A stretch of DNA of 64,000 nucleotides from contig NZ_CP083740.1 in assembly GCF_020150455.1 (NCBI RefSeq), forward strand, positions 4,650,001 through 4,714,000, given 5' to 3'. The DNA is from Bremerella sp. TYQ1. Its GTDB lineage: Bacteria > Planctomycetota > Planctomycetia > Pirellulales > Pirellulaceae. The position numbers and the translations under genes were made by a program. Of this stretch, positions 44,848 to 55,000 are shown piece by piece. Position 1 is the stretch's first letter. Each line of letters begins with the position of its first letter. Below the pieces are notes generated by a model. That model did not search any database and had not been told where the DNA came from. It worked only from the letters and a program-made list of their open reading frames with translations.

Positions 44848-47800
44848 TTACCGATTGAAGAGAAACGCTGGGCTGTTGATCAAAGCCCATGCTAAGTCCT
44901 GTAGGCCTGTGAGGCGACGGTTTTTGTCGAGTGCTTGTGCCTGCGTCAACTTCGCTTCCAGTTCCTGCAGCTGCGAATCGCTGGAGAGATACATCGAGGT
45001 AAGCTTTTGCGTCTCCTCAGCAGTTCGTTGTTCCGCAGGCTTGGCGATGATGTCTCGGATGTCGGCCGGCAGATTGTTTTCTAGCCGGATCGGCCGTTGG
45101 CTGGCGGTGATCGAGAAACGGAATCGACCCAAAAGATGCTTTCCGTCCTGATACTGCTGATCCATGCGAATCACCAGCTTGGCGTCGCTGGGAATTGTGA
45201 TGTCGCTATCGGTTTCAAACAACGCGGTATGTTTTTCTCCGAAGCGAGGACTGACGGCCCACCCGCTGCTGACGTTTCCATCGACGGCGCCGCGAACGTC
45301 CCAGTTGTCTTGCGAGAATGTCGCTTCAGAACGACCGAACGAAATCTCCGGTCCTTCGCTGCCGTCGGCCAAGCGGAGTTGGGCTTTCAGTTCGCTGAGT
45401 ACGAAGTTCCCGTTCTGAGCTCGGCCGGGTCCTTTCGATGGCAACGCATCATCCGGGATGGCCTCGAGCCGAAGTCCCGTGATCGGCCCAGCAGGGATTT
45501 CATAGACCACTTCGTATTCGTCCTTGGTGAGCGGTCCTGTCACGAGTACCGATTGATCCTCTTTCGAGACGATTTTCACGCCTGCTTTCGAGGTTCCCTC
45601 GGTCATGGGAAGAGGCGTCCAGCTGGCGATTCGTCCGAGCGACGATTCCCACTCTGGCATCGCGGCCATCAATGCTTGCCGGTGAGAATCGACGGCTTGT
45701 TGAGCGACTTCTAAATCAGGCGTCGGTTCGTTCATCAATTCAATGCCAAGTTGAACCTCCTCTTCGCTAGGATGTCGTCCCAGGAATCGAAGGAACAGTT
45801 CGTCGACTAACGCTCGGTCGTCTTTGATTTCATCGGCAAGCGAAACCAGGGCGTTATTCTTGTCGGCGATGGCGTTGCTGATTACCGGGCCATTGACCAG
45901 CTTCATGACCGGACCGAGCATCACCCCTGTCGCCCGTTCGCATTCGCACGAACTTTCTCGGGCTGGCTTACCGAAGTCGTCCAGAAATGGAATGGTAACA
46001 TCGGTTCCAGGAAGTTGAGCCGCACGAAATCCCGCAGGCAGTTGAGGCAAGTTGTAGTTGCTTCCGGTCACTTGGTGGATGGCATCGAACAAGACTTCCG
46101 CTGGTAATCGGCGTGGTGTCGCATGCGAAAAGTTGATGCTGTCGTCTTCATTCCATTTGCTGGTCGCAATCGACTGCTGATAGGTCCTAGACTGGCAGAT
46201 CTCGCGCATGATGTGCCGCGTGTCGAATCCGCTGTCGATGAAGCTTTGCGTCAAAGCCTCTAGCAGTTCAGGATTGGTGGGGGGATTGCCGGCACGGATG
46301 TCATCGATCGGTTCGATGATCCCACGTCCCATGAGGTATCCCCACATGCGATTGACGTAACTGGACGCGAAATACTGATTGGCCGGATCGGTAAGCCACT
46401 GGGCCAACTTCTCGCGTCGCGTACCTTCGTCCTCGATCAGATCTGATTGATAGGGAAACTCGGGAGGGGTGACGTTGCCTGTCAGCTGATGCTTTACCTC
46501 TCCGCTGCCGGTGTCATAGATCACTTCGACCAGGGGTGTCGCCCCTTCCACGGCTGAGCCACCGATCTTTTGCCCAGCGAACCGTTTGTCTTCCTTGCGG
46601 CCCACTTGAGCGAAGTAAGCCGACAGATTGTAGTACTGGTTTTGCGTCCAACGCTCGAAGGGGTGATCGTGACATTTGTTGCAGTTGAATCGCACAGCCA
46701 GGAACAGCTGCGTGGTGTTCTCCATTGTGTCTTCCGGCGTTCGCAGGATTTTGTAATAGCTGCTGGCCGGGTGATCGATGGTCGAGCCAGAGGCGGTCAA
46801 GATTTCGTACACCATCTGATCGTACGGCTTGTTGCCTGCCACCGAGTCTTTGATCCAATTTCGCAGCGCATGCACGCCAGGGTCACCAAGGAACTTTTGA
46901 TTGACTTGTAGCAGGTCACACCATTTATTCGTCCAGAATTCGACGTAGGGGCCGCTGCCGATTAGTTGATTGATCAGAGCGTCTCGTTTCTCTTGCGACG
47001 CTCGTGGGTCTTCCAGGAAGGAGCGAACCTGATCGGTGGTTGGCGGTAGCCCGGTCAGGTCAAGGTAGATGCGGCGGACGAACTGATCGTCGGTGCAGAG
47101 ACCAGAAGATTCGACTTTCACTCGCTGCAGCTTTGCATCGACCAGTTGGTCGATGTAGTTGAGCTGCGGCTGTTGGACCCACTCGAATCCGGTTCGGTCC
47201 CCCATCACGGTGACTGTCGTTGCGGCGTAGGCACCGTCGTACCGTGCAAGCACCGGCGCTTCGCCACGGCGAAGCAATTTCAGCACGCCGTTGGCATCGG
47301 CCGTAGCGATTTCAATATCGCCACTTTCAATGAATGCGTCCGCAGTGACATCGAGCACTTTGCCGTCGGTCAGCGTCGCATGAATGGCAAACTGCTGCGT
47401 CATGCCTGGCAGCGGAACGGTTGGGTTTTGCGGGAAAATCTCGATCTTTGCGACCTTGGGCGCGTCGAGATTTAGCTGCACTCCGCCGGCAATCCAGTTT
47501 TCGAGAATCTGGTAATGTCGCTCGCCAGGCTTGGTCAGTTGGCCGCCGACGTGCGGCACAATGCCGGCCGCTTTCAGCAGCATCAAGCTTTGCCCAGGCA
47601 CCGCACGATTAAAACGGCGGCCGGCGACATCGTCGACCAATGCCCGGTGATCGTACACCGGATCGTAGCCTCGCAAGGAAAGCTTGAAGCCGTTCTTGCC
47701 ATCTTTCGCGCCGTGACATGTTCCTTGATTACACCCCATCTTGCTCATCGCTGGGGTCACATCGCGAACGAAATCGGCTTGGTAATCGGCATGCGATCCT

Positions 47801-48147
47801 AGGATTTCGACAGGAACTTTCACCTCTTGCCCCGCAACTTCAAAGATAAGTTCGCCGGAGCCATCCTCGTTGGGCGTGATCAGGCCAAGTGGGGTGGTGC
47901 TGATGGCATTCCAGTTGTCGATACGCTTTGCGGAACGAGTCAGGTCAATCTGTTCGCCGCTTTCAAGTTTCGCTGTGATCAAGATCTGTGCGTAGGCGAA
48001 CGGCCCTTGAAGTGAAATCTCTTTCGGGAAAACTTCGATGCTGCGAAGTTGCTTCCCATCAGGGATTTGGTTTGCTGAGCTATCCGCGACGGCAAGCAAG
48101 GGGAAGCTGAGCAGAGCGATCAGTGCGAGGGTATGTGGAGCAATCAT
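44848..48147 (-). CDS. DUF1549/DUF1553 protein with cytochrome-like and beta-sandwich domains
   Basis: 1099 residues, signal peptide 1-21. The N-terminal part has an Ig-like segment, then MGCNQGTCHGAKDGKNGFKLSLRGYDPVYDH (a CX4CH box typical of the family). A second Ig-like domain follows (TVPLPGMTQQFAIHATLTDGKVLDVT). DUF1549 begins near 330 (DDQFVRRIYLDLTGLPPTTDQVRSFLEDPRA) and contains NCNKCHDHPFERWTQNQYY (CxxCH). DUF1553 follows (RREKLAQWLTDPANQYFASSYVNRMWGYLMGRGIIEPIDDIRAGNPPTNPELL). The C-terminal beta domain ends in LAWALINSPAFLFNR. It is encoded with the WD40/cytochrome gene 33 bp upstream. These pairs are a planctomycete hallmark, tied by inference to polysaccharide or sulfated-glycan use. 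Confidence 0.9.
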   Translation of the reverse strand: MIAPHTLALIALLSFPLLAVADSSANQIPDGKQLRSIEVFPKEISLQGPFAYAQILITAKLESGEQIDLTRSAKRIDNWNAISTTPLGLITPNEDGSGELIFEVAGQEVKVPVEILGSHADYQADFVRDVTPAMSKMGCNQGTCHGAKDGKNGFKLSLRGYDPVYDHRALVDDVAGRRFNRAVPGQSLMLLKAAGIVPHVGGQLTKPGERHYQILENWIAGGVQLNLDAPKVAKIEIFPQNPTVPLPGMTQQFAIHATLTDGKVLDVTADAFIESGDIEIATADANGVLKLLRRGEAPVLARYDGAYAATTVTVMGDRTGFEWVQQPQLNYIDQLVDAKLQRVKVESSGLCTDDQFVRRIYLDLTGLPPTTDQVRSFLEDPRASQEKRDALINQLIGSGPYVEFWTNKWCDLLQVNQKFLGDPGVHALRNWIKDSVAGNKPYDQMVYEILTASGSTIDHPASSYYKILRTPEDTMENTTQLFLAVRFNCNKCHDHPFERWTQNQYYNLSAYFAQVGRKEDKRFAGQKIGGSAVEGATPLVEVIYDTGSGEVKHQLTGNVTPPEFPYQSDLIEDEGTRREKLAQWLTDPANQYFASSYVNRMWGYLMGRGIIEPIDDIRAGNPPTNPELLEALTQSFIDSGFDTRHIMREICQSRTYQQSIATSKWNEDDSINFSHATPRRLPAEVLFDAIHQVTGSNYNLPQLPAGFRAAQLPGTDVTIPFLDDFGKPARESSCECERATGVMLGPVMKLVNGPVISNAIADKNNALVSLADEIKDDRALVDELFLRFLGRHPSEEEVQLGIELMNEPTPDLEVAQQAVDSHRQALMAAMPEWESSLGRIASWTPLPMTEGTSKAGVKIVSKEDQSVLVTGPLTKDEYEVVYEIPAGPITGLRLEAIPDDALPSKGPGRAQNGNFVLSELKAQLRLADGSEGPEISFGRSEATFSQDNWDVRGAVDGNVSSGWAVSPRFGEKHTALFETDSDITIPSDAKLVIRMDQQYQDGKHLLGRFRFSITASQRPIRLENNLPADIRDIIAKPAEQRTAEETQKLTSMYLSSDSQLQELEAKLTQAQALDKNRRLTGLQDLAWALINSPAFLFNR

Positions 48148-48180
48148 CGGAACGAGTCCTGGGATGCGTCTTGGCGAAAG

Positions 48181-49590
48181 CTAGTTCGAGGAGATCGGTT
48201 GCGGCGAAATTGGAACGGCCGGGAATTGCCGCAGCTGCTTTCCGGTTTCCAGTTCATGCAGAATCACTTCGCCGTCGAAACCAACTGATGCAATCTGTTG
48301 GTTGTCGGGCGAGATACTGATGGAATAAATGGCATGCAGCGGCCCATACAATGAACGCAACAGCTTGCCATCGGTGACGTTAAAAACATGGATGTGCCCT
48401 GCTCCGTCGAGACTGCTGCAGGCAATCGCCTTCGCGCCGTCGGAAGTGAACGCAACATCGTAGATACGGCCGGGCATCGCGGGGAAGTCTTTGATCTTGT
48501 TGAAGTCGTCCCCGATCTTACGGGCCTTTTCCCGAAACAGACGATAGATTTTGGGCACGCCATCGGCGCCGCCAATGAGTACTTGATCTTCGCCTGGGAC
48601 TCGAGTGATCGCGTTGATGCCACCCTTCAACGCCCCTGGAGTGATGCTCGTTACATTGTCGACGAATCGCTGCGTTTCGACTTCGTAAAGCTTCACCGCC
48701 ATGTCGCGACTGACCGAAACGAGGTGGCTACCATCGTTCGAGAAAACGGTATCGAGGGCCCAGTCTTCGTGGGCTCCGTTGAAGAAGATTTGTTTCCCGT
48801 TAGTGGCGTCGAAGCCTCGGACCGAATTGTCGCCGCAGCCGATCGCAACATGCTTGCCGTCCGGTGACCAGCTGACACCGTAAACGTTGTCGTAAGCAAC
48901 CGAGTTGGAAAAAATCAGCGTCTGATCCGCGACGTTCCAAAGTTGCAGTTCGCCGAGACGTCCAGGCGAACCTCCGGCAACGGCCAGTTTCGTTCCATCA
49001 GGTGAAAACGCGACCGATTCAATTCGCTCGGACATGCCGATCAAGCGACCGGCGATGCCACTGCCATCGGCATGTTGTAAGACGACTTCGTGATAGCCGG
49101 AAACGGCGAGCAGTTTGCCATCTGGCGAAAACGCAATACACGTCAGCACCGGCGGACGAACGTATTTGGGTGGGTTTGCGGCATCGTATTTCGACTTCGC
49201 TGACTCAGGCGTATCATCCTTCGCGCCTTGAAGAATCCAGTTGAGGATGATCTTGCGGTCTGCTTCCGCAAGCGGCTTCCTTCCTTTCGGCATTTCAGCC
49301 TGGCCGTCGGCAGGTGTAATGAGCTCCATCAGATAGCTGGCCTCCGGATCGTTCGGTACGATCGCCTGCGAGCCTGACTCGCCGCCGCTTAGTAGAGAGG
49401 CGTGATCGGTCATCAGGTAGTCGCCACCCCGTTTCGCAGGTTGGTGACAGCCTTGGCAGTTGGCTTGGAAAATCGGCCGTACGTCGCGGTAGTAACTCAC
49501 GTCATCGGAGGCCGCTTCGTTCGGAGCTTCTGCAGCGGCGACAATGGGCCAGGCGATTAGCAGGGCTAGCAAAGTTCGGGAAGCAGGCAT
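48181..49590 (-). CDS. Secreted planctomycete cytochrome-C (PSCyt1-like) plus WD40 protein
   Basis: 469 residues, signal peptide to residue 20. Residues 30-125 form the planctomycete-type cytochrome c domain: YYRDVRPIFQANCQGCHQPAKRGGDYLMT with one CxxCH (CQGCH), then SYLMELITPADGQAEMPKG and ADRKIILNWI. Residues 150-460 are about seven WD40 blades (LTCIAFSPDGKLLAVSG, VAFSPDGTKLAVAGGS, VSWSPDGKHVAIGCGD, SISPDNQQIASVGFDGEV). Heme attachment is predicted from the motif only. It lies first in a two-gene operon with the DUF1549/DUF1553 gene, the usual arrangement in this phylum. Confidence 0.92.
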   Translation of the reverse strand: MPASRTLLALLIAWPIVAAAEAPNEAASDDVSYYRDVRPIFQANCQGCHQPAKRGGDYLMTDHASLLSGGESGSQAIVPNDPEASYLMELITPADGQAEMPKGRKPLAEADRKIILNWILQGAKDDTPESAKSKYDAANPPKYVRPPVLTCIAFSPDGKLLAVSGYHEVVLQHADGSGIAGRLIGMSERIESVAFSPDGTKLAVAGGSPGRLGELQLWNVADQTLIFSNSVAYDNVYGVSWSPDGKHVAIGCGDNSVRGFDATNGKQIFFNGAHEDWALDTVFSNDGSHLVSVSRDMAVKLYEVETQRFVDNVTSITPGALKGGINAITRVPGEDQVLIGGADGVPKIYRLFREKARKIGDDFNKIKDFPAMPGRIYDVAFTSDGAKAIACSSLDGAGHIHVFNVTDGKLLRSLYGPLHAIYSISISPDNQQIASVGFDGEVILHELETGKQLRQFPAVPISPQPISSN

Positions 49591-49842
49591 GATTCACCTG
49601 ACTTGTTCGAGGGGATGGCGATAGGAGGAAAAGGAAGGCTCGGTGGCAAAGTAGATTGCCAGGCAGGGGAAGGCATTCATCGCATGACTGCCGTTAGGGC
49701 CAAGTGTAATGGAACGTTTGCCCGATTTGCAAGTTTATTTGCTAAGGCATTGTTCGCTTGAAAGTGGTTTTCGGGATGCGAGTCGGGCGCTAGACTAACG
49801 TTTCGTCATCGCTGGGATGTTTCAGGTGTGGGAGAGTCGAAC

Positions 49843-50502
49843 ATGGCAAAAGTTGTCGCAGTCGTTTCTGGAGGAATGGATTCCGCGACGCTGCTCTATC
49901 ACATGCTGGATTCCGGGCACGAGTGCTATGCAATATCCGTCGATTACGGCCAAAGGCATGTCAAGGAACTCGACTTCGCTCGCAGGCTATGCGAAGGGGT
50001 AAGTGTCCCGCACCAAGTGGCCGACCTATCGGCCATCAATCCGATCTTTGGCAACAACAGTCTCTCCGGCCGGGAAATGGAGATCCCCGAGGGGCATTAT
50101 GCGGAAGAGAGCATGAAGCAAACCGTTGTGCCGAACCGCAACATGATTCTGATTTCGGTCGCCATCGCTTGGGCGGCCAGCAACCAATGTGCGGCGGTTG
50201 CTTACGGAGCCCACAGCGGTGATCACGCGATCTATCCTGATTGCCGCCCAGAATTCGCCGATGCCATGGATACCGCGGCGCGTCTTTGTGATTGGAATCC
50301 AATCGAGCTTTGGCGACCCTTTGTGAATATGGACAAAGGAGAAATCGCTAAGCGTGGCGTCGAGCTGGGGGTTCCCTTTCAAACCACCTGGACGTGCTAT
50401 AAGGGGCTCGAAAAGCACTGCGGGAAGTGTGGGGCATGTGTCGAGCGAAAAGAGGCCTTTGCGTCGAATGGTCTTAACGATCCAACGGAATATGCCGATT
50501 AA
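49843..50502 (+). CDS. queC: 7-cyano-7-deazaguanine synthase
   Basis: Converts 7-carboxy-7-deazaguanine to preQ0 with ATP and ammonia, in the route to queuosine in tRNA. 219 residues from the ATG at 49843 (GGGAGAG upstream; GTG at 49828 less likely). The PP-loop [12 protein letters not shown] sits near residue 10. Zn-binding cysteines are in [24 protein letters not shown]-like text (C in WTCYKG and CGKCGAC). [17 protein letters not shown] is typical. No queD, queE or queF is nearby, so the pathway is scattered. Confidence 0.96.
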   Translation: [219 protein letters not shown]

Positions 50503-50918
50503 CGGTAGCTTTCGCTTGGAAAAAGATGGCAACAAGCGGCATAACGGCTCGATAACCTCTTTCATGCAGGACATTTACCTGCGTTAGTTCTTTTGGGGGT
50601 ATTTCGCTCGGGGGATTGGCGCAGCGATTGCTGGCGTGAATATTTGACTTAGTTTGCCTATTTGTCCCTGGCAGCGAAAAATACCAAAGTGCTCCCCTGC
50701 CTTTTGAAACAAGAGGTTTGCACAGCTTGGGGAGGCTTCCCGCCATTTCAGCGGTGTTAACGTAGTATTCAGTATGGTCGGCGCGAAGGTAATGGGGTTC
50801 TTCTGATTACTCTCTCTCGACCGGAAACAATGGCCACTGATGCGCGAAAACGCCGAAACCGACCCTATAGCAGACACCAGTTCGGTCATCGCACTCCCCC
50901 CTAACGGGCCCACCACTG
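50503..50918. other. Leader region of the polyketide operon
   Basis: 416 bp between queC and the phosphopantetheinyl transferase gene. It is AT-richer than the flanking genes and should carry the operon promoter. A 116-codon minus-strand frame (50584-50934) looks spurious. I see no terminator or clear operator. Confidence 0.45.
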
Positions 50919-51692
50919 ATGATTCAACTTTCAACTAAGCCGTTTCCACTGCCGCGTCCAATGCGCCAGCTGGAAATCGCACCGTCCGAGCTTCACTTGT
51001 GGCGGATATCGTTCGACGAAGGCCAGTCTATCGTTGATGAGCTGCACAAGCAGCTTTCCGAGGCCGAACAGCTGAAGGCTTCCAAGTACTTTCGCGAAGA
51101 CCAGGCCCAGAAATACGTAGTCTTTCATGCGGCTTTGCGAGACATCCTTGCCCGATATTTGGATGTCGAACCGGCGGGAATTACGTACGAAACGAGCCAA
51201 TTTGGCAAACCTAACGTCATTCGCGGTCAAGCGGACGGACTTCAGTTTAACCTGACTCACTCGGGTGAATTGGCAGTCGTTGCTGTGTCGCACGACATCG
51301 AAGTTGGCGTCGATATCGAACGTATTCGCGAAGTTCGCAGCTTTGCCAGCATGTTAGAGCGATGTCTTTCGGATGCGGAGCGAAAGGACATCTGTGCTCA
51401 TCAAGAGCCGGATCGATACCGGCAATTTCTGCGATTCTGGACCCATAAAGAGGCCTATTTGAAGACGGTAGGCGTCGGGCTGCGTGCTCCGCTGGATCGG
51501 TTAACCCTCGATTTGCAGGCCCCCGAGGCCCGCAAAGTGGTGAATCATTTCGATGTATTCCCTCAAAAGCCGGCTGTCCGATTGATGGAACTCGCGCCGT
51601 GTGAAGGGTTTGTGGGTGCTGTTGGGACGACCCACGATGTATCACCAGAGATCAAAACGTTCGGCTGGGTCAGTGGTCGATTCGGCGGATAA
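50919..51692 (+). CDS. 4'-phosphopantetheinyl transferase (Sfp type)
   Basis: Loads the CoA phosphopantetheine arm onto carrier proteins. 257 residues, the length of Sfp/Gsp/HetI enzymes and about twice that of AcpS. Visible motifs: FGKPNV and FNLTHSGELAVVAVS, then VGVDIERI (D132 and E134 bind Mg), and FWTHKEAYLKTVGVGL (W174, K177, E178). It is the first gene of the operon that encodes a free ACP and a giant polyketide synthase, each carrying a phosphopantetheine site; 40 bp separate it from the ACP gene. It therefore most likely activates those proteins. Confidence 0.95.
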   Translation: MIQLSTKPFPLPRPMRQLEIAPSELHLWRISFDEGQSIVDELHKQLSEAEQLKASKYFREDQAQKYVVFHAALRDILARYLDVEPAGITYETSQFGKPNVIRGQADGLQFNLTHSGELAVVAVSHDIEVGVDIERIREVRSFASMLERCLSDAERKDICAHQEPDRYRQFLRFWTHKEAYLKTVGVGLRAPLDRLTLDLQAPEARKVVNHFDVFPQKPAVRLMELAPCEGFVGAVGTTHDVSPEIKTFGWVSGRFGG

Positions 51693-51732
51693 GCGGTAAA
51701 CTGGTGTGTTACCCTTAGCCACGAGGTGCTCA

Positions 51733-51999
51733 ATGACAACCGATGCTTCCGGCGATTCGCCGAAGTCCGCCGAAGAGATCCAAGATTGGATTATCGACTA
51801 TCTTGCGAAAGAGTTGGATACGAATCCAAGCTCCATTGACCCTAGCGCTACGTTCGATTCCTTCGCCCTCGATTCGGCTACGGCCATCGGAATGACCGGC
51901 GATATGGAGAACTGGCTGGGGAAACGGATCGATCCGACAATCGTGTATGATTATCCCACGATTGAAGAATTCTCCAGCTATCTGGCGGGCGAAAAATAA
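51733..51999 (+). CDS. Free-standing acyl carrier protein
   Basis: 88 residues from the ATG at 51733 (GAGGTG upstream; frame open from 51706). The carrier motif is FDSFALDSATAIGM, with phosphopantetheine on S48; the residue after Ser is Ala, not the usual Leu. The C-terminal half, ENWLGKRIDPTIVYDYPTIEEFSSYLAG, is of the polyketide/peptide-synthetase type rather than the fatty-acid type. Sitting between the transferase and the synthase, it may supply the starter acyl unit. Alternatively it may carry the acyl chain to another enzyme, as in operons of bacterial serine palmitoyltransferases. Confidence 0.9.
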   Translation: MTTDASGDSPKSAEEIQDWIIDYLAKELDTNPSSIDPSATFDSFALDSATAIGMTGDMENWLGKRIDPTIVYDYPTIEEFSSYLAGEK

Positions 52000-52059
52000 G
52001 CGAAGTCCTATCGCCCCAAGCGTTTCTGCTTTTTTCCACCTGCGACGGAAGCCTTTTCG

Positions 52060-55000
52060 ATGCAGCCAAAAAATGAACCGATTGCCATCATTGGAATCGG
52101 TTGTCGTTTGCCCGGGGCGGACAGCCCGGAAGCTTTCTGGAACTTGCTGATCGAAGGTCGGGACGCCATCGGCGAAGTCCCTCCGGACCGCTGGGATGTC
52201 GATCGCTTATACGATCCCGAGCCTGCCACCCCAGGCAAAATGTACACGCGGCGGGGTGGCTTTCTAAGCAACGTGGCCGACTTCGACCCGACACTATTCG
52301 GTATCAGTGGCCGTGAAGCGGAGAAGATGGATCCTCAGCAGCGATTGCTGCTTGAAGTGACATGGGAAGCGTTCGAGAACGCCGGCGTTCCTGTGAAGTC
52401 ACTCGGCAACAGCGCGACGGGAATCTATGTCGGAATCAGTAACAGCGACTATCAGCGTCTGCTATTCCGCGGGCTCGATTCGTTGCATGCCTACAGTGCG
52501 ACAGGCACGAGCCTCTCGATTGCTGCCAATCGCATTAGCTACCTCTACAACTTTCGCGGTCCAAGCATTGCAGTTGATACGGCTTGTTCGTCCTCGCTTG
52601 TCGCTGCGCATTTGGCTTGCCAAGGGCTCCAGTCAGGTGAAACCGATCTTGCCGTCGCGGCCGGCGTGAACTTGATTTTGACCCCTGAAGGGACCATCAC
52701 GTTTTGCCAGGCACGGATGATGGCCCCAGATGGCCGCTGCAAAACGTTCGATGCCAGTGCGGATGGTTATGTTCGTGGTGAAGGATGCGGCGCAGTCATT
52801 CTTAAGCGTTTGAGCGATGCTGAGCGGGATGGCGATCGGATTCTTTCCGTCATCCACGGTACGGCCGTTAATCAGGATGGTTTGACAAACGGACTCACTG
52901 CACCGAATGGACCGTCCCAGCAAGAAGTGCTGAAGGCTGCTCTCGAAAATGCTCAGCTTCAGCCGCAAGCGATTGAGCTGATCGAAGCACACGGAACAGG
53001 GACATCGCTGGGCGATCCGATTGAAGTTCGCAGCTTGAAGAACGTCTTGGGGACTGCCCGTGACGAAACGCACCCGTTGCGTCTTGGAAGCGTAAAGACC
53101 AACATCGGTCACTTGGAGTCGGCTGCAGGGATCGCCGGTCTGCTGAAGCTCGTCCTTTCGCTAAGTAACGGGCAGATTCCACCTCATCTGAATTTTGAAA
53201 CGCTCAATCCTTACATCGACCTGGGCGGTGCTCATGTCGAGATCGTAACCGAAGCGAAAGAGTGGAACGCGAAAGCTGGAAATCGAATCGCTGGCGTAAG
53301 TGCGTTCGGATTTGGTGGCACAAACTGCCATGTGATTGTCGGCGATTACGTTGCCAAGCCGGCAGGAACGAAGGCGAGCATCACTCAGGATCGTCCACGA
53401 CACCTATTGCCGCTAACCACGCAGACTCAAGATGGACTGCCGCTGCTGGCTGAACGGTATCTAGAAGAGCTGCAAGACGAATCGGTATCGCTGGCAGACT
53501 TCGCTCATAGCGTAGCTGTCGGGCGCTCGACGCTCGATGCACGTACGTTTGTGAATGCGGCAGACAAAGACGAAGCAATCGCGGCACTTCACAAGTTGGT
53601 CGAAAAAGGCTCGAAGGATTCAACGAGTGGTGAACCGGTGCGTCGCCGCAATAAGGTCGTCTTCCTGTTTACCGGGCAAGGCTCTCAGTATCCCGGCATG
53701 GGGCGAGCGTTGTACGAAACGCAGCCCGTTTATCGCGACGCGATCGATCGCTGTGCTTCTGAACTGAAGAAGTACGACGTACCGTTGATGGATGTGCTGT
53801 TCGCAGAAAAGGATAGCACCGAGATTCATCAAACGGCCATGTCGCAGCCTACGCTGTTTGCGACCGAGTATGCATTGTTCCAGCTGTGGAAGTCGTGGGG
53901 CGTGACGCCTAGCATGGCTATTGGGCACAGTGTGGGCGAATATGTTGCGGCATGCGTCGCCGGCGTGTTCTCGCTCGAAGATGCACTGAAGCTGATCGCC
54001 TTGCGTGGCAAGCTGATGCAAAGCCTGCCGGCCGGTGGTGCGATGCTCGCCGTTTCGGCAGGTGCCGAACGTATCGAGACGCTGCTGAATGGTCATTCAG
54101 GGCAAGTCGGCATCGCCGCGGTGAATAGCCCACAGCAAACAGTTTTGAGTGGAGCTGCCGAAGCAATTGAGCAGGTCGCGGAGCTTTGTCAGACTGAGGG
54201 TATTCGAGCAACACGCTTGACCGTATCCCACGCGTTCCATTCGAAGCTGATGGATCCTATTCTCGACGAGTTCGAGCAGGCTGTCTCTTCGATCGAAATG
54301 AAACCGGCCGCATTTCCGATTGCTGCGAACTTAACCGGCGAGCTTTCGAAGGACGCATTCACCAAGCCAGACTACTGGCGGCAACATTTGCGTGAAGCGG
54401 TTCGCTTTGCCGACGGCATTCAAGCCATCGCTGCCAAGGGTGGCAATGTATTTGTCGAAATCGGACCTCAACCGGTTCTCTCAGGACTTGGACGCGTCAG
54501 CGTGCCAGGCAAAGAAAACGCTTGGCTGCCGAGCCTGCGAAACGGCCGTGATGACTGGCAGATGATGCTCAACTCGTTGGGCGAATTGTACGAAATCGGT
54601 ATCACCATCGATTGGCGTGCTTTCGATGCACCTTACGCGCGAAAACGAGTTGAACTTCCAACGTATCCATTCCAGCGAAGTCGTTTCTGGGCACCCGATA
54701 CGATGCCAGCCAGCAGTGGTGACGACTTTGGCACCGGAACAGGATTGATGCCGACGCGGACTTCGCATCCGCTGCTTGGCGTCGAGATTCCCACGGCGAC
54801 CGATGAAGTCTTGTATCAGACGAACCTGGCACCAGGCTTTCCTGCCTATCTGAACGACCACCAACTGTTTGGTAGCCCGGTCTTTCCCGCTACCGGCTAT
54901 GTCGAGTTAGCCATCGCCGCCGGGAAGACTTACTTCGGGGAAGGTGTGTTGGCGGTCGAACAGCTGCAAGTACAACAACCGCTCGTCTTTGAAGAGCAGC

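Noticed and set aside
50584..50934. A 116-codon minus-strand frame upstream of the phosphopantetheinyl transferase
   Set aside because: It overlaps the start of that gene and has no credible domain, so it was treated as leader DNA.
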